Below, piece after piece: positions 34,098-42,730 of a stretch of 64,000 nucleotides of DNA. Below the pieces are notes generated by a model. It did not search any database and was not told the DNA's origin. It was given only the letters and a program-made list of their open reading frames with translations. Location: contig NZ_JADPJH010000028.1 of assembly GCF_023073315.1 (NCBI RefSeq), forward strand, positions 131,570-195,569, in the 5' to 3' direction. Source of the stretch: Bradyrhizobium sp. 1. GTDB taxonomy: Bacteria; Pseudomonadota; Alphaproteobacteria; Rhizobiales; Xanthobacteraceae. The position numbers and the translations under genes are program-made. Position 1 is the stretch's first letter, and every line of letters starts with the position of its first letter.

Positions 34098-34934
34098 TCA
34101 GTCGCCCCGGAAGACCGGCTTGACCTTGTTGGCGAAGGCCTCGAAAGCACGCTCGAAATCCGCCGTGGTCATGCAGAGGGCTTGAGCAACGGCCTCCGCT
34201 TCAATGGCTTCCTCGATCGACATTGCCCATTCCATCGCCAGCATCCGCTTGGTCATGGTGTTCGCGAAGTTCGGCCCTTCCGCGATCTGCTTTGCCAGCA
34301 ATTGCGCTTGAGGCAGCACTTGCTCCGGCGTCACGATGCGGCTGAAGAAGCCCCACCGCTCGCCCTCCTCCGCGGTCATGAACCGGCCGGTGTAGAGCAG
34401 CTCGGACGCGCGGGACTGACCGATGATCCGTGGCAGGATGGCGCAGGCGCCCATATCGCAGCCGGCAAGCCCCACCTTGTTGAACAGGAATGCGACCTTG
34501 GCTCCGCTCGCGGCAAGGCGCATGTCCGACGCCATGGCGATGATCGCGCCGGCACCGGCGCAGATACCCTCGACCGCGGCGACGATCGGCTGCGGGCACG
34601 CCCGCATCGCCTTGACGAGGTCGCCAGTCATCCGCGTGAACGCCGTCAGCCCTTTGGTGTCCATCTTCACGAGCGGGCCAATGATCTCGAACACATCACC
34701 GCCGGATGAGAAGTTGCCTCCGGCACCGGTGACCACGATGGACTTGACGGCATCGTCGAATGCGCAGGCACGGAAGAGATCGGTGAGCTCCCGGTAGCTC
34801 TCGAAGGTCAGTGGATTCTTCCGCTCGGGACGGTTGAGCGTCACGGTCGCAACACCGTCGACCACGGCCAGCAGGAAGTGTTGCGGTGAATAATCCGCAA
34901 GCGGCACGGTGACGGGATTGACTGGTCTGCTCAT
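34098..34934 (-). CDS. Crotonase-family protein lacking both hydratase glutamates, 278 aa
   Basis: The fold is clear: NFSSGGDVFE at about 74-83 and ICAGAGAIIAMASDMR at about 124-139 form the oxyanion hole. The two hydratase glutamate positions appear as Ile (in GAGAII) and Lys153 (FNKVG). Asp160 in GLAGCDMGA recalls the aspartate of dienoyl-CoA isomerases. So simple hydration is unlikely; isomerisation or C-C or C-N lyase chemistry is possible. Start ATG 34934 with AAGGAC upstream, not the in-frame 34988. Between the SDR and PhzS-like genes on the same strand. Confidence 0.86.
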   Translation of the reverse strand: MSRPVNPVTVPLADYSPQHFLLAVVDGVATVTLNRPERKNPLTFESYRELTDLFRACAFDDAVKSIVVTGAGGNFSSGGDVFEIIGPLVKMDTKGLTAFTRMTGDLVKAMRACPQPIVAAVEGICAGAGAIIAMASDMRLAASGAKVAFLFNKVGLAGCDMGACAILPRIIGQSRASELLYTGRFMTAEEGERWGFFSRIVTPEQVLPQAQLLAKQIAEGPNFANTMTKRMLAMEWAMSIEEAIEAEAVAQALCMTTADFERAFEAFANKVKPVFRGD

Positions 34935-34962
34935 GCGATGTCCTTTTCCTTGTTCCAGGCCG

Positions 34963-35724
34963 CTAGATTTCGCCGCCGGCAACGGCAATCGCCTGACCGG
35001 TGATTGCGCCTGCGCCCTCGCCGCACAACCACAGCACGGCGTCGGCCACCTCCTGAGGCGAGATCAGCCGCCCCTGCGGATTGTGCTTCGCCAGCTCGGC
35101 AATCGCCTGGTCGCGGGTTCGTCCCGTCTTCTTCATGATGTTCTCGATGCTGACGGCGACCAGATCGGTGTCGGTGAATCCGGGGCAGACCGCATTCACG
35201 GTCACGTTGCTGCTCGCCATCTCGAGCGCAAGCGAACGCACAAGGCCAACCACGGCGTGCTTGGCAGCGACATATGCGCTGACATACGCATAGCCCTTGA
35301 GCCCTGCCGTCGATGCAACCGCGACGATGCGGCCATAGGGGCGGCCCTTCATTCCCGGCAATACGGCACGGACGGCATGGACCACGCCCATGAAATTGAC
35401 GTCCATCATGCGTGTAAAAATCGCGCTGTCCGATTTCGCGAACGGCGCGGACTCGGCACTGCCGGCGTTCGCAACCAGAATGTCGATCGGCTTTCTCGCG
35501 CTCGCCTCGGCGACGGCGATTTTCAGCGCAGCCTCATCTGAAACGTCGGCGACGGCGTAAAAATGCGCCGCGCCTGCGCTGACAGCCTCTTCGAGCGTCG
35601 CAGCATTGCGGCCAAGCACTGTCACGGTTGCGCCGGCGCCGACGAGTGACGCAGCAATCGCGCGACCGATGCCGCGGCCGCCTCCAGTCACCAGCGCGTG
35701 CGGCGAATGCGGCAAACCGGACAT
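34963..35724 (-). CDS. SDR-family 3-hydroxyacyl-CoA dehydrogenase-like protein, 253 aa
   Basis: A classical SDR: cofactor loop GGGRGIG at 14-20, NAG at about 86-88, and Ser with YVAAK catalytic set (VASTAGLKGYAYVSAYVAAKHA). The C-terminal half (SPQEVADAVLWLCGEGAGAITGQ) is typical of PhaB/3-hydroxybutyrate-type dehydrogenases. It probably oxidises a hydroxyacyl-CoA in the ring-degradation sequence (inference). First gene of the minus-strand unit SDR-crotonase-PhzS-like, with a MarR-type dyad 45-57 bases upstream. Confidence 0.88.
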   Translation of the reverse strand: MSGLPHSPHALVTGGGRGIGRAIAASLVGAGATVTVLGRNAATLEEAVSAGAAHFYAVADVSDEAALKIAVAEASARKPIDILVANAGSAESAPFAKSDSAIFTRMMDVNFMGVVHAVRAVLPGMKGRPYGRIVAVASTAGLKGYAYVSAYVAAKHAVVGLVRSLALEMASSNVTVNAVCPGFTDTDLVAVSIENIMKKTGRTRDQAIAELAKHNPQGRLISPQEVADAVLWLCGEGAGAITGQAIAVAGGEI

Positions 35725-35768
35725 GCGTTGTCTCCCTGAACTGGCTGGAGGCCTATGCCTCGATATAT

Positions 35769-35781
35769 TTTAAACTTCAAG
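35769..35781. promoter_or_regulatory. MarR-type operator candidate TTTAAACTTCAAG
   Basis: Same 13-base family as the sites flanking marR. It lies about 50 bases upstream of the SDR start (35724). Confidence 0.6.
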
Positions 35782-35849
35782 CTTTTGCAATGAAGCGTCC
35801 GTTTGGACATCGCAAACAGCAGCGCCACGAGGACCGGCCCGAAAATTGC

Positions 35850-35862
35850 TTTAAGTATAAAA
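35850..35862. promoter_or_regulatory. MarR-type operator candidate TTTAAGTATAAAA
   Basis: A weaker member of the family (arms TTTAA/TAAAA-like) about 68 bases upstream of the alpha/beta-hydrolase start (35924). The pair in this gap would cover both divergent promoters. Confidence 0.45.
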
Positions 35863-35923
35863 TTATCGCTTCCCATCGCCAACAGGGCTGTTAGCATCGC
35901 AGACCCAAGCAGAAGGATGTCGC

Positions 35924-36742
35924 GTGTCGCAACTTGCGCCCATGATAACAAACGACGGACGCTTCGCCTATGAAGCCGCCGGCGATCCGGGCGCGATACC
36001 TTTGATTTTCCTGCATGGTATTGGCGGCGCCGCGCGGGCTTGGCGCCGGCAGTTGGCCACATTCGGCGACCGTTTTCGCACGATGGCGTGGGACATGCCG
36101 GGCTATGGTGGATCGGCGCCACTCGCCAGCGTCAGCATCGCTGCCCTGGCTGATGCACTCCAACAATTCATCGAGCAGGTCGGTGCGGCGAACCCCATTC
36201 TGGTCGGCCACTCGATCGGCGGCATGATCGTCCAGAAATGGCTCGTGCAGTCGCCGAAACTGGCACGTGCGGTCGTCCTGGCGCAGACCAGCCCGGCCTT
36301 CGGCAAGGCCGACGGCGACTGGCAGAAATCGTTCATCGCGGTGCGGCTCGGGCCGCTCGACCGTGGTGAGACGATGAACTCGTTGGCGCCATCGCTGGTG
36401 AAAGAGCTGGTCGGCGACGATCCCGATCCGAAAGGGATGGAACTTGCGCGCGAGTGCATGGCAAGTGTGCCCGAGGCGAGCTATCGCGCCATGATGCTGG
36501 CCTTGATCGGGTTCGACCAGCGCAGCACGCTAAAAGATATTTCCGTGCCGACGCTGCTGTTGTCTGGGTCCAAGGACAACAACGCGCCGGCACCCATGAT
36601 GGCAAAAACGGCGACCTTCATTCCCTCGGCCGAATATGTCGAGCTGGCCGGCGTGGGCCATCTGGCCAACCTTGAACGACCGGACGTCTTCGATCAGGCT
36701 CTCGGCGGGTTCCTGGATGCCGTCGCTGCAAAACACGGGTGA
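35924..36742 (+). CDS. Alpha/beta-fold hydrolase, 272 aa
   Basis: The nucleophile elbow GHSIGG is near 90-95, the oxyanion segment is FLHGIGG (about 29-35), Asp is in SGSKDNNAP and the catalytic His in AGVGHLANLE. The size suits meta-cleavage-product, enol-lactone or N-formylmaleamate-type hydrolases. The GTG at 35924 has AGAAGGA upstream. First of five tightly packed plus-strand genes ending at 41649. Confidence 0.88.
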   Translation: MSQLAPMITNDGRFAYEAAGDPGAIPLIFLHGIGGAARAWRRQLATFGDRFRTMAWDMPGYGGSAPLASVSIAALADALQQFIEQVGAANPILVGHSIGGMIVQKWLVQSPKLARAVVLAQTSPAFGKADGDWQKSFIAVRLGPLDRGETMNSLAPSLVKELVGDDPDPKGMELARECMASVPEASYRAMMLALIGFDQRSTLKDISVPTLLLSGSKDNNAPAPMMAKTATFIPSAEYVELAGVGHLANLERPDVFDQALGGFLDAVAAKHG

Positions 36743-36749
36743 CCGCGCA

Positions 36750-38039
36750 ATGACCATGCCAGTCAGCAAGACCATCGGTGCGACGGGCGAGCTCGCGCTG
36801 GATACCCCGATCTTCGATCCGGTCGCATTTCGCCTCGGCGACGAACAAGCCAGCATCATCGCCCGCGCCCGCGAGATCGGACAGAGCGTGTTCGCCGGTC
36901 GTGCAGCGACTTACGATCGTGATGCTATTTTCCCGACGGAGAATTATCGCGATCTGCACCGGGTCGGACTGCTCGGCATTGCCGTTCCCAAGAAGCATGG
37001 CGGGCTCGGCGCGAATTATCAAACCTATGCGCTGGCAGCCGCCGAGATCGGCCGCTATTGCGGCGCCACCGCGCTCACCTGGAACATGCACGTCTGCTCC
37101 ACCCTGTGGTCGGGCCCGCTCGCCGACGACCTCGACATGGATGCGCAGACTCGCGCCGAGCACGAGCGGCGGCGCGCCGTGCACTACAAACGTATCGTCG
37201 AAAATGGAGCGATCTATTCGCAGCCGTTCTCAGAGGGCGGCGCGGCAGCCGCTGGCGGCGTCGCATTCGGCACGGAAGCAAAGCCCGTCGAAGGCGGCTG
37301 GATCGTCAACGGCAAGAAGATCTTTGCATCGCTCTCCGGCCACGCCGACTATTACGGCGTGCTCTGCACCGAAATCGCGGAAGGCGAGAAAGCCTCGCGC
37401 CGTAATACGCTTTATCTCGCCATCGCCGCGAAATCGGAAGGCGTCTCGGTCGTCGGCGACTGGGATCCGCTCGGCATGCGCGGAACAGTCTCGCGCACGC
37501 TCTTGTTCAAGGACGTGTTCGTCCCGGAGGATTCGGCGCTGATGCCGCGCGGTGTCTATTTCCAGGCCGCGATGCGCTGGCCGCACATGTTCCTGACGCT
37601 GTCGCCAACCTATATGGGCCTCGCTCAAGCCGCCTATGATTTCACCGTGCGCTATCTGCGCGGCGAGGTGCCGGGCATGCCGCCGGTCAAGCGGCGGATG
37701 TACCCGACCAAGCAGATCGCGGTCGCGCAGATGCAGATCAAGCTCGAGCAGATCAAGGCAATCTGGTTCCAGGCCGTCACCGAGGCCTGTGCCAATCCGA
37801 GCAAGGAACAAGTGCTGCGCGCCTATGCCGCGCAATATTCGGTCATGGAGGGCGCCAATGAACTTGCCGCGCTCGCGATCCGCACCTGCGGCGGCCAGGC
37901 CATGCTCCGCTCGCTCCCGCTGGAGCGCATCTATCGCGATAGTCGCTGCGGCTCGCTGATGCTGCCCTGGACGGCCGAGCTCTGCCTCGACCGGATCGGA
38001 CGAGAGGCGTTGTACGAGGCCGGCGAAACGGACGACTGA
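36750..38039 (+). CDS. Acyl-CoA dehydrogenase family protein, 429 aa
   Basis: This is an FAD-dependent alpha,beta-dehydrogenase of acyl-CoA type. The N-terminal helical domain includes VPKKHGGLGANYQTYALAAAEIGRYCGATAL. The middle beta domain contains FSEGGAAAAGGVAFGTEAK and VNGKKIFASLSGHADYY. The C-terminal domain holds the flavin contacts and a run MEGANELAALAIRTCGGQAML in place of the usual catalytic-Glu loop, so the base should be checked. Seven bases after the hydrolase stop, and two before the ligase. Confidence 0.88.
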   Translation: MTMPVSKTIGATGELALDTPIFDPVAFRLGDEQASIIARAREIGQSVFAGRAATYDRDAIFPTENYRDLHRVGLLGIAVPKKHGGLGANYQTYALAAAEIGRYCGATALTWNMHVCSTLWSGPLADDLDMDAQTRAEHERRRAVHYKRIVENGAIYSQPFSEGGAAAAGGVAFGTEAKPVEGGWIVNGKKIFASLSGHADYYGVLCTEIAEGEKASRRNTLYLAIAAKSEGVSVVGDWDPLGMRGTVSRTLLFKDVFVPEDSALMPRGVYFQAAMRWPHMFLTLSPTYMGLAQAAYDFTVRYLRGEVPGMPPVKRRMYPTKQIAVAQMQIKLEQIKAIWFQAVTEACANPSKEQVLRAYAAQYSVMEGANELAALAIRTCGGQAMLRSLPLERIYRDSRCGSLMLPWTAELCLDRIGREALYEAGETDD

Positions 38040-38041
38040 CG

Positions 38042-39568
38042 GTGGACCTCTGTAGTCTGATCGATCGCAACGCGGCGTTCGCGCCGGACAAGACGGCCAT
38101 CGCCTTCGAGGGGAAGCGGCTGAGCTATGCGGCGTTCGCTGCACGTATCGAGCGGACCGCTACGGCCTTGAAGCAGGAACTCGGCGTCAGCAAGGGCGAC
38201 CGCGTCGCGATCCTGAGTTTGAACCGGCCGGACTATTTGGTGCTGCTCTACGCGTGCGCGCGGCTTGGGGCGATGCTCGTGCCCTTGAACTGGCGGCTGG
38301 CCGTCGCCGAGCAACTCTTCATTATCAACGATGCTGGCGCCAGGATACTGGTGCTCGAGCGGGCGTTTGAAGGAGTTCTTCCCGAGCTTACGCCAGGGAC
38401 ATCTGTTGTCGGCCTCGACTTCACGCCCCCTGGTGGCGCGACATTTGAAAGCCTGCTGGCTCACGGCGAAGGCAGCGGCCGCAATCCGCACACCGATCTC
38501 TCCTGCCCGCTCCTCATCGTCTACACATCAGGGACGACCGGACGACCAAAGGGTGCCGTGCTACGCCAGGAAGCGCTATTCTGGAACGGCGTCATGAGCC
38601 AGCACATGCACAACATGACGTCGGACGATCATGTGCTGACCGTGCTGCCGTTCTTCCACGTCGGCGGTCTCAACATCCAGACAACGCCCGCACTCCAACT
38701 TGGCGCGACCGTCACGATCCACGCCCGCTTTACGCCGGACACCGCGCTTGCAACCATCAAACAAGAACGACCGACGCTAACCGTAATGGTGCCGGCGATC
38801 ATCCAGGCCGTCAGCGAGCATCCCGACTGGATCACCGCTGATCTTTCATCGCTGAAGGCGCTTACCACCGGTTCGACCATCGTGCCGCCGCATCTGATCG
38901 ACCGCTTTGTTAACCGCGGCGTTCCCGTACTTCAGGTCTACGGCTCGACGGAGACCTGCCCCATCGCGGTCTACACCCGGCTAGGTGGTGATCTCTCCCG
39001 TATGGGATCGACCGGCCTTGCTGGCTTGTGCTGCGAAGCGAAGGTAGTCGATCAGGCCGGCGCCGAAGTACCGCCGGGCACGCCGGGCGAGATCGCAGTG
39101 CGAGGGCCCAACGTGTTCTTTGAATATTGGGGCAATGCGGATGCAACGCGCGATGCGCTGCGTGATGGCTGGTACCGCACCGGCGATATCGGCCTATGCG
39201 ACGCCGACGGCTATTTCTGGGTTCGCGACCGCAAGAAGAACATGATCATTTCCGGCGGGGAGAATGTCTATCCCGCCGAAGTCGAGCGGGTCCTGCTGGA
39301 ACACCCCGATGTCAGCGAATGTGCCGTGATCGGCAGGCCGGACCCGCGCTGGGACGAGGTGCCGATCGCCTATGTGATCCGGCGATCGGGATGCCGGCTC
39401 GGGGCCGACGAACTGAGAGCGCACCTTCAGGCACAACTCGCCCGCTTCAAGGTTCCGCGCGATATCGTCTTCGTCACCGATCTGCCGCGCACGGCGCTGG
39501 GCAAGGTGCAACATTTTCTGCTGAAACAGCTTGATGCGCAGTCGCGTGCGCCGGGAGAAGCGTCTTGA
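38042..39568 (+). CDS. AMP-dependent fatty-acyl/aryl-CoA synthetase, 508 aa
   Basis: This adenylate-forming ligase has VYTSGTTGRPKGAVL (P-loop), VYGSTETCPIAVY, the WYRTGDIGLCDADGYFWVRDRKKNMIISGGENVYPAEVE core and the C-terminal catalytic Lys in PRTALGKVQH. It resembles long-chain/cyclohexanecarboxylate-type ligases more than benzoate-CoA ligase, so this cluster carries two ligases of different type. The GTG at 38042 begins two bases after the dehydrogenase stop; its stop overlaps the next start (TTGA). Confidence 0.9.
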   Translation: MDLCSLIDRNAAFAPDKTAIAFEGKRLSYAAFAARIERTATALKQELGVSKGDRVAILSLNRPDYLVLLYACARLGAMLVPLNWRLAVAEQLFIINDAGARILVLERAFEGVLPELTPGTSVVGLDFTPPGGATFESLLAHGEGSGRNPHTDLSCPLLIVYTSGTTGRPKGAVLRQEALFWNGVMSQHMHNMTSDDHVLTVLPFFHVGGLNIQTTPALQLGATVTIHARFTPDTALATIKQERPTLTVMVPAIIQAVSEHPDWITADLSSLKALTTGSTIVPPHLIDRFVNRGVPVLQVYGSTETCPIAVYTRLGGDLSRMGSTGLAGLCCEAKVVDQAGAEVPPGTPGEIAVRGPNVFFEYWGNADATRDALRDGWYRTGDIGLCDADGYFWVRDRKKNMIISGGENVYPAEVERVLLEHPDVSECAVIGRPDPRWDEVPIAYVIRRSGCRLGADELRAHLQAQLARFKVPRDIVFVTDLPRTALGKVQHFLLKQLDAQSRAPGEAS

Positions 39569-40653
39569 AGATTGCGGTTCTGGGTGGGGGAAACGGCTCT
39601 TTCGCGGCCGCGGGCGATTTTGCGTTGTCGGGGCATGAGGTCCGGCTCTGGCGCCGTGACGCAGAACAGGTCGCAGCACATCGCGCTGCCGGCTCGCGCA
39701 TCCTGGTGAAGGACCATAGCGGCCGCCACGAGGTGAAGCTGGCGTTGGTGACGACCGACATCGCCGAAGCCGCCAGCGGCGCCGAATTGATCCTGTGCCC
39801 TGCCCCAGCCTTCGCTCAGCCGGATATCGCGCGTTTGCTTGCGCCGCACCTACGGGACAGCCAGGTCGTATTTCTGCCGCCCGCGACATTCGGCTCGATG
39901 ATCTTTGCGAAGGCTGCGCAGGATGCCGGCAACCCCGCCAAGGCGAGCTTTGCGGAAACCGGAACACTGCCTTGGCTCACCCGCAAGCACGGGCCGTTCG
40001 AGATCGCGATTACGATCCGCGCCAAGCGGCTGCCGGTCGGTGTGTTCCCGCTCGACCGGGCACCGCACGCGCTCGAAGTGATCGGGCGCGCCTTTCCCGA
40101 TGCGATCGAGCCGTGCGGAGACGCGCTGTCCGGCGCTCTGATGAATGCAGGCCCGATCATCCATCCGCCACTGATCGTGATGAACGCGGGCCCGATCGCG
40201 CATTTCGAAAAATGGGACATCCACAAGGAGGGGACCCAAACCGCAATCCGGCGCGTGACCGACGCGCTCGACGCAGAACGGATAGCCGTGCGCGAAGCGC
40301 TCGGCTACGGCGCGCCGCACTTCCCGCTCGTCCATCACTACGCCGGGGAAGGCGAGATCTGGATGTACGGCCGCGGCTCGCACGACCGGCTGACGGATTC
40401 CGGCGACTGGCGCGAGCGCATCGTGCTGACCGAGCACCGCTACATGCGCGAGGATTTGCGGCTGGGCTTATCGTTGCTGGTGTCCGTCGCCAGCTTGGCA
40501 GGCGTGGCCACACCGCTAGCCAGGGCTTTCCTGGCGATCGGTGGCTCGATCTGCGGTGAGAACTTTATGCAGGGCGGGCGAACGCTCGATACGCTTGGTC
40601 TTGGCAAATTCAGCAAGGCGGAATTGCAGACGCTGCTTCGCAATGGATTCTGA
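39565..40653 (+). CDS. Opine (octopine/nopaline) dehydrogenase-family protein, 362 aa
   Basis: The N-terminal Rossmann fold begins with LGGGNGSFAAAGDFALSGHEVRLW. The C-terminal helical domain carries NAGPIIHPPLIVMNAG and the His of VHHYAG expected for opine dehydrogenases. Those enzymes reduce the imine formed from an alpha-keto acid and an amino acid, or run in reverse. Here the TTG at 39565 overlaps the ligase stop, and the gene sits between a CoA ligase and a hydroxyacyl-CoA dehydrogenase, so a different amine or alcohol substrate is likely. Confidence 0.85.
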   Translation: MKIAVLGGGNGSFAAAGDFALSGHEVRLWRRDAEQVAAHRAAGSRILVKDHSGRHEVKLALVTTDIAEAASGAELILCPAPAFAQPDIARLLAPHLRDSQVVFLPPATFGSMIFAKAAQDAGNPAKASFAETGTLPWLTRKHGPFEIAITIRAKRLPVGVFPLDRAPHALEVIGRAFPDAIEPCGDALSGALMNAGPIIHPPLIVMNAGPIAHFEKWDIHKEGTQTAIRRVTDALDAERIAVREALGYGAPHFPLVHHYAGEGEIWMYGRGSHDRLTDSGDWRERIVLTEHRYMREDLRLGLSLLVSVASLAGVATPLARAFLAIGGSICGENFMQGGRTLDTLGLGKFSKAELQTLLRNGF

Positions 40654-40656
40654 TCG

Positions 40657-41649
40657 ATGACCAGTCGCGCCAACATCGCCTGTCTCGGAGCTGGCCGTAT
40701 GGGCCGCGGCATCGCCGTCGCGTTCGCCTATGCTGGGCACGCGGTCACGATGATCGACGTCAAACCTCGCTCTGCAGAGGACTTCGCAAGGCTGGAAGCG
40801 GACGCGCTCAGCGAAGTCAGAAAGACATTTACCAGCCTGTCGAAGCTCGGACTGCTGACCGAGGCCGATGTCGACCCGCTCATCGCGCGGGTCTCGGTGG
40901 TACCGGCCGGCCAAAGCGACTCAGCGCTGTCCGACGCCGGCATTGTCTTCGAGGGCGTCCCGGAAGTCGTCGAACTCAAGCGCGAGGTACTGGGCGCGGC
41001 CTCAAAGCAGGTAAGCCCCGACACGATCATCGCGTCGACGACATCGACGATCCTCGTGGACGATCTATCCGGCGCAATCGTGAATCCTCGCCGCTTCCTC
41101 AACGTGCACTGGCTCAACCCCGCTTATCTGATCCCGCTGGTTGAGGTTTCGCCCGGCAAAGCCACCGATCCCGCCATCATCGACGAGGTTAAGGCGCTGC
41201 TGGAGGGCATCGGCAAAGTTCCTGTGGTCTGCGCAGCGACACCAGGTTTCATCGTCCCCCGCATCCAGGCGCTCGCCATGAACGAAGCGGCGCGCATGGT
41301 CGAGGAAGGCGTCGCCAGTGCGGAAGAGATCGACAAGGCGATCCGCTACGGTTTCGGCTTCCGCTACGCCGTGCTCGGTCTGCTTGAGTTCATCGACTGG
41401 GGCGGCGGCGACATCTTGTATTATGCGAGTCGTTATCTCGAAAGCGCACTCGGCAGCGACCGCTATCGCGCGCCGGATGTCATTTCACGGAACATGCACG
41501 AAGGTCGGATCGGTCTGCGAACGGGCGCAGGCTTTCTCGATTATTCCGGCCTCGATGTCGACGCCTATCGGGCAAAGCGGCTTCAGGCCATGGTCGACCT
41601 GCTCCGGCACTTCGAGCTGGCGCGCCCGCCGGTGCTCGACCGCAACTAG
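40657..41649 (+). CDS. 3-hydroxyacyl-CoA dehydrogenase (NAD-binding plus C-terminal domain), 330 aa
   Basis: The Rossmann motif GAGRMGRGIAVAF is at 11-23, catalytic residues are in HWLNPAYLIPLVEV (the family His-Asn pattern), and the C-terminal dimerisation domain includes EEIDKAIRYGFGFRYAVLGLLEFIDWGGGD. This is a single-module PaaH/FadB2-like enzyme oxidising a 3-hydroxyacyl-CoA with NAD. Last gene of the five-gene operon. Its stop overlaps that of the convergent NicX-like gene. Confidence 0.9.
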   Translation: MTSRANIACLGAGRMGRGIAVAFAYAGHAVTMIDVKPRSAEDFARLEADALSEVRKTFTSLSKLGLLTEADVDPLIARVSVVPAGQSDSALSDAGIVFEGVPEVVELKREVLGAASKQVSPDTIIASTTSTILVDDLSGAIVNPRRFLNVHWLNPAYLIPLVEVSPGKATDPAIIDEVKALLEGIGKVPVVCAATPGFIVPRIQALAMNEAARMVEEGVASAEEIDKAIRYGFGFRYAVLGLLEFIDWGGGDILYYASRYLESALGSDRYRAPDVISRNMHEGRIGLRTGAGFLDYSGLDVDAYRAKRLQAMVDLLRHFELARPPVLDRN

Positions 41650-42692
41650 CCGAAGACGTCCTGGAGCACGCCTTCTCGTACCACCGGGACGCCATCGATC
41701 TCGATGGTGGTGCCCATCATCGGCAGATCGAAATGGCCTGCCGTGTAGCGGCCGGCAAATTCGTTAGCGCCAGTCGAGAACAGGAAGTTGCCCGAGACGG
41801 CGCGAATTTCGGTGCCATTGGTGTCGCGCTGGTCGTACATCGACAGCGCCTCATAGCGCGCACCCGGGTTCATGCCGAAACCGACATGCGAGACCGCATA
41901 GGCCTCGCGGTCGCCCCAGGCAGCGAGATAGGCGCGCATCATCGCAGCATCCGTGCCCTCGCCTTCCAGCTCGACGACATAATCGTCCTTCAAGGTCATC
42001 TTTACCGGCGACGTCAGGTAGCGCTTGAAGGTCAAATTGATGTCGCCGGGCGCCATCACCAACGTGCCGTTGATCGTCCCGCTCTTGGGAAAGCTGACGA
42101 CGATGCCGCCCGGCCAATGCGCCAGCGTGCCGGGCTTGTCGGTCCAGCCCCATACTCCGACCGTCGACGCGCCCACCATATCGACATCGAGCGCCGTGCC
42201 GGCTTTTGAGGTAACGCGCATCCGCTTGGTCCCGCGCAGCATCTTCGCCGCCGCTCGAACGCGCTTCTCGAGCGACGGATCCGGCACCATGCGCTCTAGC
42301 GCCTCGGGATGCTCGTTGGAGATTACCAGGATACGCGCGCCGGCCTTGAGGATCTCGGGCGTCTCCACGGCATGCATCAGGCCCTCGATGGTGCAATCCA
42401 CCACAAAGCCGGCCTGCTGAAGCGCGCTGATCACCGGGCCGAGCCGCTGGATCGCCTCGCTCGCACCTGTCGAACGAACCGGAACGATGTTGCGGTTGCG
42501 CGGCGTCGGCATCACCACATGGAATGGTCGCGCGCCCATTCGCAACAGCGCGAGTTCCGCCAGATGCACATTCAGCGCACGCGACTGGGTTTCCGAGAGG
42601 ATAGCCGCGGTATCGCCAGCCTTGACGGCGCAACGTTCAAAGATCTCGCAAAACGCGTCGATCCATTTTGCCTCGATGCGATCAGCCAGCAT
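41646..42692 (-). CDS. NicX-like (2,5-dihydroxypyridine 5,6-dioxygenase family) protein, 348 aa
   Basis: The family is annotated both as leucyl-aminopeptidase-like (M29) and as NicX, the Fe(II) dioxygenase opening 2,5-dihydroxypyridine to N-formylmaleamate in nicotinate breakdown. NicX of Pseudomonas uses His265, His318 and Asp320 (from memory). Here SHVGFG and AGHFDLP supply His269, His320 and Asp322 at nearly the same spacing, and total length matches (about 350). It is the last gene of the binding-protein/ABC operon, so its substrate is probably the imported compound or its hydroxylated form. It may act on another hydroxylated ring. No nicD, nicE or nicF homologue was identified with confidence nearby. 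Confidence 0.78.
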   Translation of the reverse strand: MLADRIEAKWIDAFCEIFERCAVKAGDTAAILSETQSRALNVHLAELALLRMGARPFHVVMPTPRNRNIVPVRSTGASEAIQRLGPVISALQQAGFVVDCTIEGLMHAVETPEILKAGARILVISNEHPEALERMVPDPSLEKRVRAAAKMLRGTKRMRVTSKAGTALDVDMVGASTVGVWGWTDKPGTLAHWPGGIVVSFPKSGTINGTLVMAPGDINLTFKRYLTSPVKMTLKDDYVVELEGEGTDAAMMRAYLAAWGDREAYAVSHVGFGMNPGARYEALSMYDQRDTNGTEIRAVSGNFLFSTGANEFAGRYTAGHFDLPMMGTTIEIDGVPVVREGVLQDVFG

Positions 42693-42730
42693 GGTTCACT
42701 CCCGGTCTTCAGGCTTCTTATTCGGTCAGA

